From: Bretschneidera sinensis
Taxonomy: Eukaryota > Streptophyta > Magnoliopsida > Brassicales > Akaniaceae
Reading direction: 5' to 3'
Assembly (NCBI GenBank): GCA_023935145.1
Contig: CM043705.1
Coordinates: 17,016,501 to 17,080,500 of the forward strand
Length of the DNA stretch: 64,000 nucleotides
Shown: positions 36,191-47,864 of the stretch, piece by piece
Position numbering within the stretch: position 1 is the first letter of the stretch
How the letters are laid out: the number at the start of each line of letters is the position of its first letter
Translations under genes and position numbers: made by a program
Notes under the pieces: generated by a model
The model's database searches: none
What the model was told of the DNA's origin: nothing
Seen by the model: the letters and a program-made list of their open reading frames with translations, nothing else

Positions 36191-38300
36191 CACATCAACA
36201 TTCAAAGTTTTTTATACCAATTAACATTCTAATTTTGCAAAAACTATCTTCATTTAAAGGTTTAGTAAAGATATCAACAATTTAATCTTATGTAGGTATG
36301 AATTCAAGTTTGATATCACATTTTTTTAGCATGATCACTTATAAAGTGATGTTGAATCTCAATGTGTTTGGTTCTAGAATGTTAAATTGCATTTTTGGTA
36401 AGATTGATAGCACTAGTGTTATCACATAAAATTAAAATATTTTGAAAACACATGTCAAAGTTTTCTAGTTGTTGTCTTATCCATAAAACTTGGGCACAAC
36501 AACTACCAGCGGTCACATATTCCACTTCGATGGTTGATAGTATAACTGAATTTTGTTTCTTTGAAAACCAAGAAGTTAACATAAAACCTAAAAATTGGTA
36601 TGTACCACTACTACGTTTTCTAACCGACAACCAGCAAAATCAGCATCCGAGTACCCTACTAGCTCAATAGGATATTTTCTTGAATATCATAATTTAGATT
36701 TTGAGTACCAAACAAATATCTGAAATTTATTTTAACAACAATTAAGTGAGCTTATTTAGGATTAGCTTGGAATCTAGCACACATGCATACACTAAATATT
36801 ATATTAGGCTTACTAGCAGTTAAATATAATAAAACATCTATCATGCTTCTATATTTCTTAGTTTCAATAGATTTACCTCATTCATCTAGATCGAGCTTTG
36901 TTGACGTGCTCATTAAAGTTCTAATTGATTCCGAATTCTCCATCCCAAACCTTTTTAGCAAGTCATTGGTGTATTTGGATTGATTGAAGAAGATACCTCC
37001 CTTTGATTGTTTGATTTGAATTCCAAGGAAGTAGGTAAGCTCTCCCGTCATACTCATCTCAAATTCACCTTGCATACACTTAGTAAATTTTCGACACATT
37101 GATTCATTAGAGGCACCAAATATAATATCATCTATATAAATTTGTACTATAGTGTAATCAAGCTTATAGTTTTTTGTAAAAATAGTTGTATCTATTTTCA
37201 TCTTGTAAAACCATTTTCAAGTAAAAACTTACTTAACCTTTCATACCATGCTCTTGGAACTTGTTTCAACCCATAAAAATCTTTAGGAAGCTTATAACAT
37301 GGTTTAGAAGATTAAGATCTTCAAACCCAGGAGGTTGTTAAACATAAACCTCTTCTTCTATAAAACCATTTAAAAATGCACTTTTCTCATCAATTTGAAA
37401 TAGCTTAAACTTTTTAAAGAAAGCAAAAGCTAGCAACATACAAATAACTTCTAATCTAACTACAGGTGTATGGTCTCACCAAAGTCTATTTCTGTTTCTT
37501 GATTGTAACCCTTAGCAATAAATCTAGCTTTGTTTCTAGTTACAACTCCATTTTCATCCATTTTGTTTCTAAACAACCATTTAGTTCCAATTATCGATTG
37601 ATCCTTTGATCTTGGAACTAACATCCAAACTTTGTTTCTCTCAAACTGATTTAACTCTACTTATATAGCAGGAATCCAGTTTTCATCAGTTTCAGCTTCA
37701 ACAAAGGACTTAGGTTCTACTTTTGATAAGTAAGCTACAAAGTTGCACATATTTCTAATAGAAGAACAAGTTCTTACCCCTTGTGAAGGATCACCAATCA
37801 CTTGATCGATTGGGTGATAATTCACATACCTCCAATCTTTGGGAAGTTTATTTCCTTGTTAACTTATAAATGATTGATCAAGTTTGGGAGTATCGACCTT
37901 TTGATCCACTTGAGTTTGACTTTCTTTGGGGTCAATAATAGGAGTAGAAGCATCTATTCTTGGAATAAAATCTACATCATCATCAAAAGAAACTTTTTTA
38001 CTAATAATGGGGTTAGTTTCATCAAAGGTAACATGTGTGGATTCTTAAACCACTAAAGTTATTTTGTTAAAGACTCTACAGGCTTTACTAGAGGTTGAAT
38101 ATCCTAAGAATATCACTTCATCGGTCTTAGATTCAAATTTACCTAAATTAGTTTTATTATTATTTAGGATGAAGCATTTGTAACTGAAAGCTCGAAAATA
38201 AGAGATATTTAGGCTTCTAACTTTTCCATAGTTCGTATGGAGTTTTCTTAAGCATAGGCCTAAGTAATACTTTAATTAAAACATTGCAAGAAATGTTTAC
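36191..38300 (-). pseudogene. SIRE reverse transcriptase and RNase H remnant
   Basis: On the minus strand the RT begins near 37830 with DWRYVNYHPIDQVIGDPSQG, then ENWIPAI, NQFERNKVWMLVPRSKDQS, GTKWLFRNKMDENGVVTRNK and FIAKGYNQ. The catalytic segment QIYIDDIIFGAS lies at about 37110-37146, followed by GELTYFLGIQIKQ. RNase H shows SSGTYQFLGFMLTSWFSKKQ, TIEVEYVTAGSCCAQVLWI, CDNTSAINLTKN, HSRTKHIEIQHHF and IFTKPL, ending near 36200. Stops and shifts split it into at least four frames. The region 37850-38300 is the less conserved linker after integrase. Confidence 0.85.
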
Positions 38301-38333
38301 AGTTTCCACCCAAAAGTATTTTGGTAAACTATT

Positions 38334-38900
38334 TTAAAAAAACATAGTTATCAAAAATTCTTCTAGAACTCTATTTTTTCTCTCAATAATACCATTTTGT
38401 TGAGGAGTTCTAGGGGTTGAAAAGTTGTGATCAATTCCATTTTCATCACAAAATTTTGAAAAGCTTTGATTTTCAAATTCTTTTCCATGATCATTTCTAA
38501 TACTTGAAATAGAAATACATTTTTCATTTTGAACCTTCTTGCAAAAGTTCACAAAACCTTTATAAGCTTCATTATAATAAGCAACAAATATAACAAAGGT
38601 ATATCTTGAATAGTCATCAAAAATAATAAGAACATATTGATGATCACCTAGATTTATAGTGCTTATTGGACTAAACAAGTCCATATGCAAGAGCTCTAAA
38701 GGTCTAGTTATTGAAATCATATTTTTGGGTTTAAAAGAAACTCTAGTTTGTTTCCCATTTGACAAGTATTATATACTTTGTTATTTTCAAATTTGATTTT
38801 GGGAAGACCAATAACTAAATCTTTTCTTAAAAGGTTTTTAATCAAATCTATATTCACATGGCTAAACCTTATATGCCATAGCCATGAGTTTTCAATAAAA
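38334..38900 (-). pseudogene. SIRE integrase core remnant
   Basis: The frame 38765-38334 contains LELLHMDLFSPISTINLGDH (first Asp), RNDHGKEFENQSF (second Asp) and PQQNGIIERKNR (Glu), the DDE triad of retroviral-type integrases. The Cys end of the zinc-binding part (TCQMSNGKQT, with the N-terminal piece in a shifted frame) precedes it. It is interrupted after FLITMFF. Confidence 0.85.
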
Positions 38901-38987
38901 GCTGAAAAACATTTTTTTATTTTTCAATGGTAAATATTATAAATCAACTATATAAACATTTTCATGTTTTTGGCCAACAAACTTAAT

Positions 38988-39260
38988 CTAGTTACTCCTA
39001 ATGTCTATTATAAGACAATGAGATGACTCAAATACAACCTTATTTCCTTTAAGACAAAGTTTATTGATACTAAGCAAATTTGGCTTAAGGTCGTGCACTA
39101 ATAATACATGATCAAGGGTTGAGAAATTTTTACCCACTTTACCATGTCCGATGATTTTCATCTTGGTGTCATCTCCAATGGCGACGTGTCTACCATTTCT
39201 TAGAGTCAACTCTTTGAATACACTTTTATCACCGGTCATGTGCTTTGAGTATCAACTATC
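38988..39260 (-). pseudogene. SIRE protease region remnant
   Basis: The minus strand reads WYLDS-stop-YSKHMTGDKS, then GRHVAIGDDTKMKIIGHGKV and LLVHDLKPNLLSINKLC. This is the copia protease and following linker. The active-site DSG is broken because the glycine codon has become a stop. Confidence 0.8.
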
Positions 39261-39397
39261 AAGGTACCAATAGTCACTTTTTTTTTCATGTGGAGACATA
39301 TCTACATTACGCATGGTTACACAATAACTCTCTTAGGTATCCAAATTTTCTTGGGTCTTTTGGTGTTAGTCCTAAAAAATACGACTCCTTTAGGGAC

Positions 39398-40708
39398 CTA
39401 TACTTTCTTAAAATTATAAGTTGCTCTATAATTATAGACATATTGATGATGCATGATCCTAGGATAATAGTCATAAAAGTTTCTAGAATATCTTAAATAT
39501 GTATGTCTATCATTCCTTAGATGAGCATTCTTAGGATATATGTTTCTAGCACAGGAATTATGAACATATATGTTATCTCTAGAGTATGTATGATAGTTAT
39601 TTTTAGGATATGCATTCCTAGGATGTGCATTTCTTGGATATGCATTCCTAGGATGTGAATTTCTTGAATATATATTCCTAGCATTTGTATTTCTAGGATG
39701 ATCATACATATATGCATAAGTATTTCTAGGATTTCAATTCCTAGCATAGGTATTTGAATTCTTTGCATTGAAATTGAAATTTGTGTTCTTAGGCTTCTTA
39801 ACATTTTTCAAATGAACATTTTTACTATGTCTAAGATCCTTAAAATTAGAGGGTTCATTTACATAAGTTGCTTTCACAAAGATGGTCTCATTAATTCTTT
39901 GTTTGCCTAATGGAGAAAAACGCAAATCCAGATTTTTCTCAACTCATTCTTTGGCTTAGATAACACTTCATCTAGTTTTTATTTTCCAAGAACAAGCCTA
40001 GAAATAGTGTTATTTAGCTCTTATCACTTTTTTTTTTAAATCACCATTTTCATTTTTCTAATAGTCAAGTGATGAGTTATTAAACTCTAAAGAAAGTTTT
40101 TCTTTTTCTTCTTTTAAAGTGTTCATCTCTTTAGATAGGGGTGAGACTTGCTTTTTGAGAGCTCCATTTCTATAATCAAATTTCATTAATTTTTTATACA
40201 TTTCATTTATTGCCTCAATCAATTCCTCATTATTACAATCAATATCATTAGTGGGGAAGAATTAGTTACCTTACTTTCGTCATCGATTGCCATGAAGCAA
40301 ATGTTGGCAATCTCTTCATATTTGATCTCATTATCGAAGTCTTCCTCATCATCATCACTCTAAGTTGATGTAGTGGCCATCACTGCTTTCTTCTTAAAGT
40401 CATTGTATGGCTTCTTTATTATAGGGCAATCGGCCTTGATGTGCCTAGACTTCTCGTAACCAAAGCTCACCATTGGTTCTCTTTTTGTGAAGTCCTTTAT
40501 ATAAGGCTTCCTATTCTTCTTCAAGAACTTGTGAAATATCTTAGTAATGAGAATTATCTCTCCATCTTCTTCACTTTCTCATTCTTTTCATCTTATTTTT
40601 CCACTTTCTTGTTTGTGGTAGCTTTGAGAGCAATGACTTTCTTCTTTCTTGACTCTTCATTGCTAACTTCTTTACTCATTTGCCCCATTTCATAGGTCAA
40701 TAGAGAGC
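39398..40708 (-). pseudogene. SIRE gag C-terminal half, with PRN repeats
   Basis: From 40708 downward: coiled-coil and basic segments, then GYEKSRHIKADCPIIKK (about 40390-40470), a zinc knuckle that has lost its first two Cys. An acidic tail follows with SDDDEEDFDN and EEIANICFMAIDD. Between 39709 and 39480 the frame is a tandem array of the kind HPRNAYPRNAHPRNAYPKN, with Asn, Arg, Pro, Tyr and His in a five-residue rhythm. The N-terminal half lies at 42655-43300, beyond a solo LTR. Confidence 0.7.
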
Positions 40709-40713
40709 CGAGA

Positions 40714-40815
40714 TGTAACGACCCATCTTGGGTTGGCCACCCCCGAGATGGTGTTGTCACATTTTGAAATCCCAACACGACACATATATGTAACAATATA
40801 AAAATGTACATCAGC

Positions 40816-40866
<51 letters not shown>

Positions 40867-42649
40867 ATCTTCAACCCTCAACAGGAGAGTTACATTATTA
40901 AAATTTCAACTGAAATAATATATACAACATATGATGCATGAATATTTACAAATATATTTTTTTTCTTTCCATTAGTCTGAGGATGTGGACCACGTGGCTT
41001 ACAGATAATGAATCAGTCTGAATCTCAGCTCACCAATCTATCTGTCCTGCCTGCTTCCTGAAATTATTTAACAACGAGGAGTGAAATTCATAAGCTCTGT
41101 GAATTAAATTTACTAGAAGTACTTGATTATATACTTCCAGTCATATCTTATAATTCCATAGTTTCTAATAATCTTTCAATATTCATTCATCTATTTTCTC
41201 ATCTAATTCAATAACAACATTCTATTATCCCTATTCATATCATAATTCCAACCATATACAATTTCTTCTTAAATTAATCATCAAACATATCAATCTTTTA
41301 ATCTTATATTTAATCATCTTGAGATTTTCAATTCAACATTATTATTTACCTCATCATGAGGTTTGCAGCGTATAATCAAGCAATCAAATAAATTTTTATC
41401 ATATCATACTTTCACATTTTTTTCTCATCATATATGTCTCTCTGTGAGATTTATTTGTCTATTAATCATTTCACAATCAAGACTGATGCTTTCGCATCTC
41501 AATTAATAAAAATCAATATATAAAACAAATGCAATGCATGAATTTAAATTTTCTTTCTTTCTTTCTCATCAGATCATTTCATATTATTATCTGGGAACGT
41601 CTTCCCACATGTCAACATGTTTTAACCAGACTAGCTGTCTTCTTGGTCTTTTCGGCTAGACCGACTACCTTCCTGGTTTTTTATTTTCAGGTAGACCAGC
41701 TGCCTTCCTGGTCTTTTATTTTCAGCTAAACTGGTTGCCTTCCCGGTCTTTTATTTTATGAATATGAGAAATATTATGAAAACAACATACATTCAAACAT
41801 TCAATTTAGCTATCCAACTCTTTCTCAAAATTATTATTTTTATCATATTCATTAAATTATCTCCTCATACATCATATCCACTTTTTAATCATATTTTTTA
41901 GAAATTTCTTAAAACTTCTCGGCATATTTTTCATTCAGCCATCCTATTTAAAATATAAATTCTTATATAATTAATATTCAACACACTTTCCAATTCCTAA
42001 TTAATAAATCAATCAATTTTCATATATCACAGAAGATGCATCATTATATCATTGTAATTCACCTATTTATTCAAATATCATAATTTCATATTTTTATTGG
42101 TTTCGATTACTAAAAGTAAATCTAATTGACCACGTAGCACTTAAAGCTACATGTGGATCATCTCCTTGCCTTTCCTGCTCATTTCAACAATTTCTTGAGA
42201 TTGTTGATCACCAACACCTCAAGTATGACGAAGTCTTGCTATTATAATTGAATGACTGTACTGTTTCTAATATTGGAGAAATTTTCTTCATAACTTTTTA
42301 CTAAGAAATTTGAATTGAAGAAAGAAGAAAACCAAACGGGATTTGGTAAAAAAAATAAAACAAAAAAATGGTTTTATATTTAAAACCGTCCAGCGCAAAT
42401 TTGGTGTCAATCATGCAAGAAGATACACTTCTTGCATGTTTTGTTGACAACACCTGGACGTCCAGGTGTTGTCCACCCTTTTTTTTTTCTCTTCTGCATC
42501 CACAAAAGACCACCTACGTTTTTTTTCTTTTTTTTTTCAAAAGAATTATTTTATTCAATAATAAATCGTTCATGTATACATTATTTTAATTTCATGTAAT
42601 ATCTATCAAATTACTTCTTTACCCTTACTTTAAGAACACGGGTATTATA
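40714..42649 (-). mobile_element. Solo LTR of a chromovirus (Tekay/Del-like gypsy)
   Basis: Ends are TGTAACGACCCATC (40714) and 'gggtattata' (42649) on the plus strand, with an exact target duplication CGAGA at 40709-40713 and 42650-42654. It matches the LTRs of the chromovirus at 53330-57347, so the minus strand is the coding sense. No internal region is left, so LTR-LTR recombination removed it. It interrupts the SIRE gag. A (TA)n run at about 40820-40863 and a block of 38-40 base tandem repeats (41630-41760) lie inside. Confidence 0.9.
41630..41760. repeat. Tandem repeat inside the chromovirus LTR
   Basis: About three to four units of 'agaccgactaccttcctgg' plus 'tcttttattttcag', 38-40 bases each, with substitutions. 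A related but rearranged set lies at 54100-54260 in the other LTR of this family. Confidence 0.7.
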
Positions 42650-42654
42650 CGAGA

Positions 42655-43300
42655 AGAGTTTCAACTTCAAGTAAGTCAAGTTTTTTGGCTTCCTTAATCG
42701 TTGTTTTCTTTGCTTGCCAATTTTGTGGCAATTATCTAAGAATCTTTCTTGTTAACTAATTCTCCTCAATGTTCCTACAAAGAAGCTTTAAACCATTAAT
42801 AATGTTAGTGAAACAAGAATACATTTCAGATATGGTTTCGGTAGGAGACATTTTAAAAGATTTATATCTGAACACTATTTATCAATTTTTGTTTTCTTTA
42901 TTTCACTAGTGCCCTCATGTAATTAGAAGTTTGACCCAAATTTATTTTTCCGAATCACATGTTGAAATTTTATTGTATTCATTTAAGTCTGATGCACAAT
43001 GTAATATACTAATAGCTATACTATTTAGAGATATTATATAATCCTCTTGATTAAACTCAATTTTGAGTTTAGGCATTGTATGTAAGTTCTCTCCAATAGT
43101 TACTCCTTTGAAAGAATTCTATGTCCTTCTTCAATGCTCCTTCACAAATTATAATCTTTTCCGTTAACAAATATTTTCATTATATTTTTTCAATAGTTAT
43201 AATTTGTACCATTGAACAAATGAGTCTAGTATAAGAGTGACATTTGGTGTAACTACTATTAGCCATAGGATCTACTCAAAGGATTTTAAGAATTAAAATT
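42655..43300 (-). pseudogene. SIRE gag N-terminal half
   Basis: After the primer binding site the minus strand reads MANSSYTKCHSYTRL, then in a shifted frame HLFNGTNYNY-stop-KNIMKIFV and NGKDYNL. This is the usual 'LFNGTNYNYWK' start of SIRE Gag with the Trp codon turned into a stop. Later frames give stretches of the UBN2-like Gag domain. It is badly decayed and interrupted by the chromovirus LTR at 42654. Confidence 0.7.
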
Positions 43301-43309
43301 GAGAACAGG

Positions 43310-43323
43310 GCTTTGATACCAAT
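43310..43323 (-). promoter_or_regulatory. SIRE primer binding site
   Basis: The minus strand reads ATTGGTATCAAAGC at the inner end of the LTR. This is the copia initiator-Met tRNA site TGGTATCAGAGC with one change. Confidence 0.8.
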
Positions 43324-44458
43324 TATAGACCAAGGTGCAAACACAAGAGGGGCTAAATTGGATTTTTAAAACTTTTTGCACAATAAACAAGTTTGAGATA
43401 GTTTTCAAGCACAATCAAGAGCAACAAGTATAATAGAGTTGAAAGTAAAGAGATAAGGAAGAGAATGTGCAAATGCTATTTATAGTGGTTCGAAAATATC
43501 GAATTTCTCCAACCTTACATCAACTCTCTTCAAGGAACATCTTTGAAGTAATCCACTAATGACTCCAATGTTTGTTCACAGGTATTTTCCAAACCGTACA
43601 CAATCTTTTTCGATTAAGGATGTCTTTACAAAAAGTTTTTAACATCTAAACACTCTAAGAATTACACCAACTCTTTTTCTTTACAATGATTGGAAATTTA
43701 TGATTCAAGAACAAAAGAGATTTTTCATTTAATGCCCTTACAAAGAAGAAATTATCTCTTAGAAGTTCAAAGCTTTTAAGAATGGCTCATAAAGATTTTT
43801 GGAAAGCTTTGAGAGAAATAAATGAGAAGTGGAAGATTTAATGCTCAAGAGTTATTTTTCTTTCCATTTAAGAGGGGTTTATATAGATTTAAAACCTTAT
43901 AACCGTTAGACACAAGAAAAACCATTATAGGAGCTGTTTGGAGCATTTAATACTATGAACTGCTCTTCAATTCGAAAATATTACTATTATTTTTGAATGT
44001 TCAGTCGATTGAATAATTTTGTTCAATTGAGTGGATGCTTATTTAAAATTAAAATCTGTGTCATGTGATTTATTCAATCAACTGAATCAGAAGGTAAAAG
44101 TTTTTTACCTTCATTCAGTCAACTGTGGACTGGATTCATTCAATCGACTCGATGACCTGAAATTGAGTTTTTTCTTTTTCAGTTGTTTTATAAAAACATT
44201 TCCAGTCAAAATCCTTTTGTTAAAAAGATTTTTTTTCAATTTAAAATGAGCCATATAGTAAGCTAAGTACTTAAAATATTTAAAACTTCTAAAATGTGTA
44301 CCTTAAAACCTAATATAATTCTTTGATATCTCTCAAGTACGTGCATTGCATCTTATCTTTCAGCATAATTCATTTACAACTTTAAACACTTTAGATAGAA
44401 AATTGTTAGCACAATTTAAACAGTGCTTGGCATTGTCAAAATTAGATAAGGGTCAACA
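43324..44458 (-). mobile_element. SIRE 5' LTR
   Basis: Begins TGTTGACCCTTATCTAATTT at 44458 (minus strand) and ends near 43324 before the primer binding site. The end has decayed from CA to TA. It carries several decayed GTCGAC palindromes (43990-44160) and shares its whole length with the solo LTR at 46002-47218. It lies inside the 5' LTR of copia-3. Confidence 0.88.
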
Positions 44459-44822
44459 ATTCCAATATACATTGTAAATGAGAGGATTTACTAATAGAGG
44501 TAGGATGAAAGTTTTGGGTGTATTGGGGTTTTGGGTTGTCAAATAGAGAGAACACTTACAACTAGAGCTAGGCTGAGAGTTTTGGTTGTATTGGGGCTTT
44601 TGTTTGTGTATTAGTGATAGTTTAACAACTTTTCTCTTCCTAGAGTTGTAATTGATGATTAATAAAGCAGTGGGTTTGTTGGTAGACATAGGCAAAGAAG
44701 TTATCGAACCATGTTAAATTGTTGTATTCATACTCTTTGTTTGTTTTGCCTATTTAATTATTACGATTGTGTTTTTTGCCTAAAATTTGAGTAGGTAGAT
44801 CTTTAGAGGTAAAATCCTAACA
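44459..44822 (+). mobile_element. Right part of the 5' LTR of copia-3
   Basis: Aligns with 48097-48463 of the 3' LTR, starting at 'ttccaatatacattgtaaat' and ending 'aaaatcctaaca'. A tRNA-Met-type primer binding site with changes (GTTGTATCAGATC, from 44825) follows. Confidence 0.85.
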
Positions 44823-44895
44823 AGTTGTATCAGATCCTGGTTATATATTTGGAAAAGTTGTCTATGTCGTTGCTAGTTTTTATATCTGCACCACC

Positions 44896-45996
44896 ATGTT
44901 GACAAGTATACATAAATTTGAGATTCTTTTATTTAATAGAATAAATAATTTTACTCTTTGGCATATTATAGTTCAAGATCTTTTAGTGCAACAAGATCTT
45001 GATCAGGCTTTAGAAGAAGAAAAACCAGAAGAAGTGACTGATAGAAATTGACAATCGATTCAGAGAAAGGTTGTGAGCAAAATTAGGTTGCCTTTTAGTC
45101 TCGAGATCAAGTATACTATCTTGAAGGAAACTACACCCAAAGGTTTGGGGGATAAGCTCAAGAGCATCTATGCATCAAAATATTTGACCAACAGACTGTG
45201 TTTCAAGATGGACCTCTACTATCTAAAGATGAAAAAGGCTACAAGTCTTCATGATCATTTGAATGAATTCAATAAGCTAGTGTCTTAATTGTTGAATGCA
45301 AAAGAAACATTGAAGGATGAAGAGAAGGCATTTCTCTTGTTGTCATCTTTACCAAAATCTTGCAAATCATTGGTACAAACATTGTTGGTGGACAAGTCAA
45401 TATTGAGCTTAGATGATGTGACCACACTTCTGCGTGAGAAAGAAAGGTTGATGGAGAATGAAAGCTTTCCTAGTGGTAGTCAAGCTCTTTCTGTGGAGAA
45501 TTCTAATCAAGGGAGGAGTAAATGAAAAACGAACTGTGGTTCAAGGTGGAGATCTAAATCTAGGCATAGAGATGACAGTGAGAAGGAGTGCTTCTACTGT
45601 GGAGAGATATGACACATACAATATTATTGTAAGGCCATGAAGGATGATTTAAAAGAGCTGAGAAGGATGAGTGAGAAGAAGAGTGATGTTGTTAAAAGTA
45701 GTGAAAATGCTAATATTACTGAGGAAAGTGATGAAGAGGTCCTAGCTATTAAGCACATTGAAGAAAAAGTTGAAAAGAGTAATATGGTACTACTTGATTT
45801 GGCATCCTTCATTCATATATTCAATAAGAAGAAATACTTTGTTTATACGAAAGAACCTACTTATATCACAGTTTCCACCGCATGTGGGAAATACAAAGTA
45901 ATTGATGGTGAAAGAAACTTAAGGTTGAAGCACCATGATGGAATCGTGAATACACTTAAGAAGGTAAAGTTTGCTTTCTCTCTCACTAAAAATATC
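44896..45996 (+). pseudogene. Copia-3 gag and protease remnant
   Basis: One forward frame from an ATG at 44896 to the solo LTR at 46002, with stops at 45049, 45286, 45523 and within the zinc knuckle. Motifs: LWHIIVQDLLVQQDLDQAL, KLKSIYASKYLTNRLCFKMD, MKKATSLHDHLNEFNKLVS and LLLSSLPKSCKSLVQTLLV. The zinc knuckle is CFYCGEI-stop-HIQYYC. The protease region LLDLASFIHIFNKKKYFV has lost the DSG. The copia Gag family is clear (UBN2 type). It is interrupted at ATCTC (45997-46001). Confidence 0.85.
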
Positions 45997-46001
45997 ATCT
46001 C

Positions 46002-47218
46002 TGTAAACCAAAGTGAAACCCAACAGGGGTGAATTGGGTTTTAATTTTTTTTTGCAAACAACAAATAAGTTTTAAGCACTTATAAAACCAAGCATAAACA
46101 GTAAGAATTATATTACTAAGATTAAAGGAGTAAAGGATAAGAAAGTGTAAACTCCGTTTATAGTGGTTCGACAATATCAAATTTTTTTTTTACCCTATAT
46201 GCACTCTCTTCAAGAAAACTCCTTGAAGTAATCTTCTAAATGAAACAAGCAACTTCATATGTGTTGCCCAAACATTTACAATAATCTCTTCCAAGGAAGT
46301 TTACACTAAAGTATTTAACACGCAAACACTTCTAAGAGTTACATCAACTCTTTCTCTTTACAATGATTGGAATTTAAGATTTAGATTGGTACAAGAGAGA
46401 TTGCAATTAATACTTTACAAATGAAGAATGTCTCTCTTTCAAGAAAAAAGCTTTAAAGATGGCTCAAGAAGATTTTTGAAAGCTTTAAAGGATATTAATG
46501 AGCTATAGAATAAATTCAATGATCTTGATTGTTAGGTTTGTTCATTTAAAAGGGGTTTATATAGACTTAATTCCATATGGCCGTCACTTATAAGGTATGG
46601 CCGTTTTGGAGCATTAAATGCTTTGACTCGTGCCTTTCTTTTCAAAAACTAACCATTATTTTCGAGCATTCAATAGAATGGGTGCTTGGTTCAGTCAACT
46701 AAATCAATGCAATTTTGCTTCAGTGGCTTCATTCAATTAACTGGACTAGAGAAACAAAACTCTTTGTCTTTTATTCAATCAATTGTATGATTCATTCAGT
46801 CAACTGGGTCAAAGGCTAGAAGGTTCTATCCTTCACTCAGTCAACTTAATCATTGATCCAGTCGACTGAATTAAAGGTTAGGACTTTTTGTCCTTCATTC
46901 AGTTAACTTAATGATCCATTCAATCTATTGAATCCCCTGAAACAAAATTTTTTATTTTACTTTGACTTATAAAATAAGACCGGTTTAAATGATTTTGTCA
47001 AAAGTATTTTGAAAAGCATAAATAAAGCTAGGTAATTGAGAGAAGATTTACAATATTTCAACTGCCTTAAGAGTTTCTAATCTTGTTCTTCAGACTTCTT
47101 TAGAAGTGCGAATATGTCTTTGAGTGTAACGACCTTAAATGCTTAAACATTTAGATAAAGATTGTTAGATCAATTTAATATTGTTTTGTCATTATTAAAA
47201 TTAAGTTAGGGATCAACA
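46002..47218 (-). mobile_element. Solo LTR of the SIRE family
   Basis: 1217 bases from TGTTGATCCC (47218, minus strand) to GGTTTACA (46002), with exact target duplication ATCTC at 45997-46001 and 47219-47223. It matches the SIRE LTRs nearby (palindrome block at 46680-46930; shared U5 'tatagtggttcgacaatatc'). The copia-3 reading frame resumes in register after the second ATCTC, so the target was coding sequence when hit. Confidence 0.92.
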
Positions 47219-47223
47219 ATCTC

Positions 47224-47455
47224 TTTGGGGGAGCTTGATAAGATGAGATACACATGGACTACGGGCAATAGAGAGATGCAAGTTCTTAATGGATCAAGTG
47301 TAGTGTTGAAGGCTACATGAACAAGAAGGGGTTGTATATGTTGGATGTGAATGTTTTGCTTGGAAAATTACATGGAAGAGATACAAAAGGACCAAAAGGA
47401 AGGATCGCACCAACCAAGAAGATGTTAGAGTTGCTGCATACTTCACAGGTCCAGA
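47224..47455 (+). pseudogene. Copia-3 GAG-pre-integrase fragment
   Basis: After the solo LTR the frame continues LGELDKMRYTWTTGNREMQV, a frameshift, then MNKKGLYMLDVNVLLGK. This is the part of copia pol between protease and integrase. Coding homology stops near 47455, where the rest of pol has been deleted. Confidence 0.7.
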
Positions 47456-47864
47456 TCTGTGGAACCCTCAACGACCATGGGGGTCTCGTTCCCCAGTGAG
47501 TGGGCGGGGGGTAAGGGTAGCGCCCACAAAAATTTCAGGCCCTGTACACGTTTTGGGTCTGGTTTTTTGCTTGACAGTTTGAGCTTGGACCCATGAATAG
47601 CCACGGTTTTGCAGCAGGGCGGAAACCTTAATTAGTGCTTCTTAAGTTTCTTATAAATACTCTCTATGTACTGAGTGCACATTATAACGAGAGATTTGGG
47701 AGGTTGATTATAGTGAAACTTCTAGTAGGACATAGCCCTATTCTGGGGTGAACTTGAGTATACCGTCTCTTATTATTCTGGGGTGATGTAGCCCTATTCG
47801 AATCATTCAGAAGAAAGTTAGATTTATTGATGAGATGTGGAGAAATTGAGCCAATGTGGAGATT
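47456..47864 (+). other. Unassigned LTR-like segment before the copia-3 3' LTR
   Basis: 47500-47800 is GC-richer, with a 'tataaatactctc' TATA-like word and a U5-like tail ('aggacatagccctattctggggtgaacttgag', with a partial duplicate at about 47780-47806). That suggests an LTR fragment from yet another element. The last 40-odd bases, ending GTGGAGATT, are the polypurine end of copia-3. Confidence 0.35.

Larger units (their letters stand above)
25986..44458 (-). mobile_element. SIRE/Maximus-type copia element, interrupted by two later insertions
   Basis: The minus-strand element runs from its 5' LTR (44458-43324) through primer binding site, gag, protease, integrase, RT, RNase H, a long spacer, an extra reading frame and the 3' LTR (26714-25986, truncated). 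Subtracting the Athila-like insert (28099-35009) and the chromovirus solo LTR (40714-42649) with their duplications leaves about 9.6 kb, a normal length for the SIRE lineage. It sits inside the 5' LTR of copia-3. All reading frames are decayed. Parts are listed separately. Confidence 0.85.

Noticed and set aside
40593..40874. Frame with an IYIYIY run on the minus strand
   Set aside because: Translation of the (TA)n repeat inside the chromovirus LTR; it crosses the LTR border.
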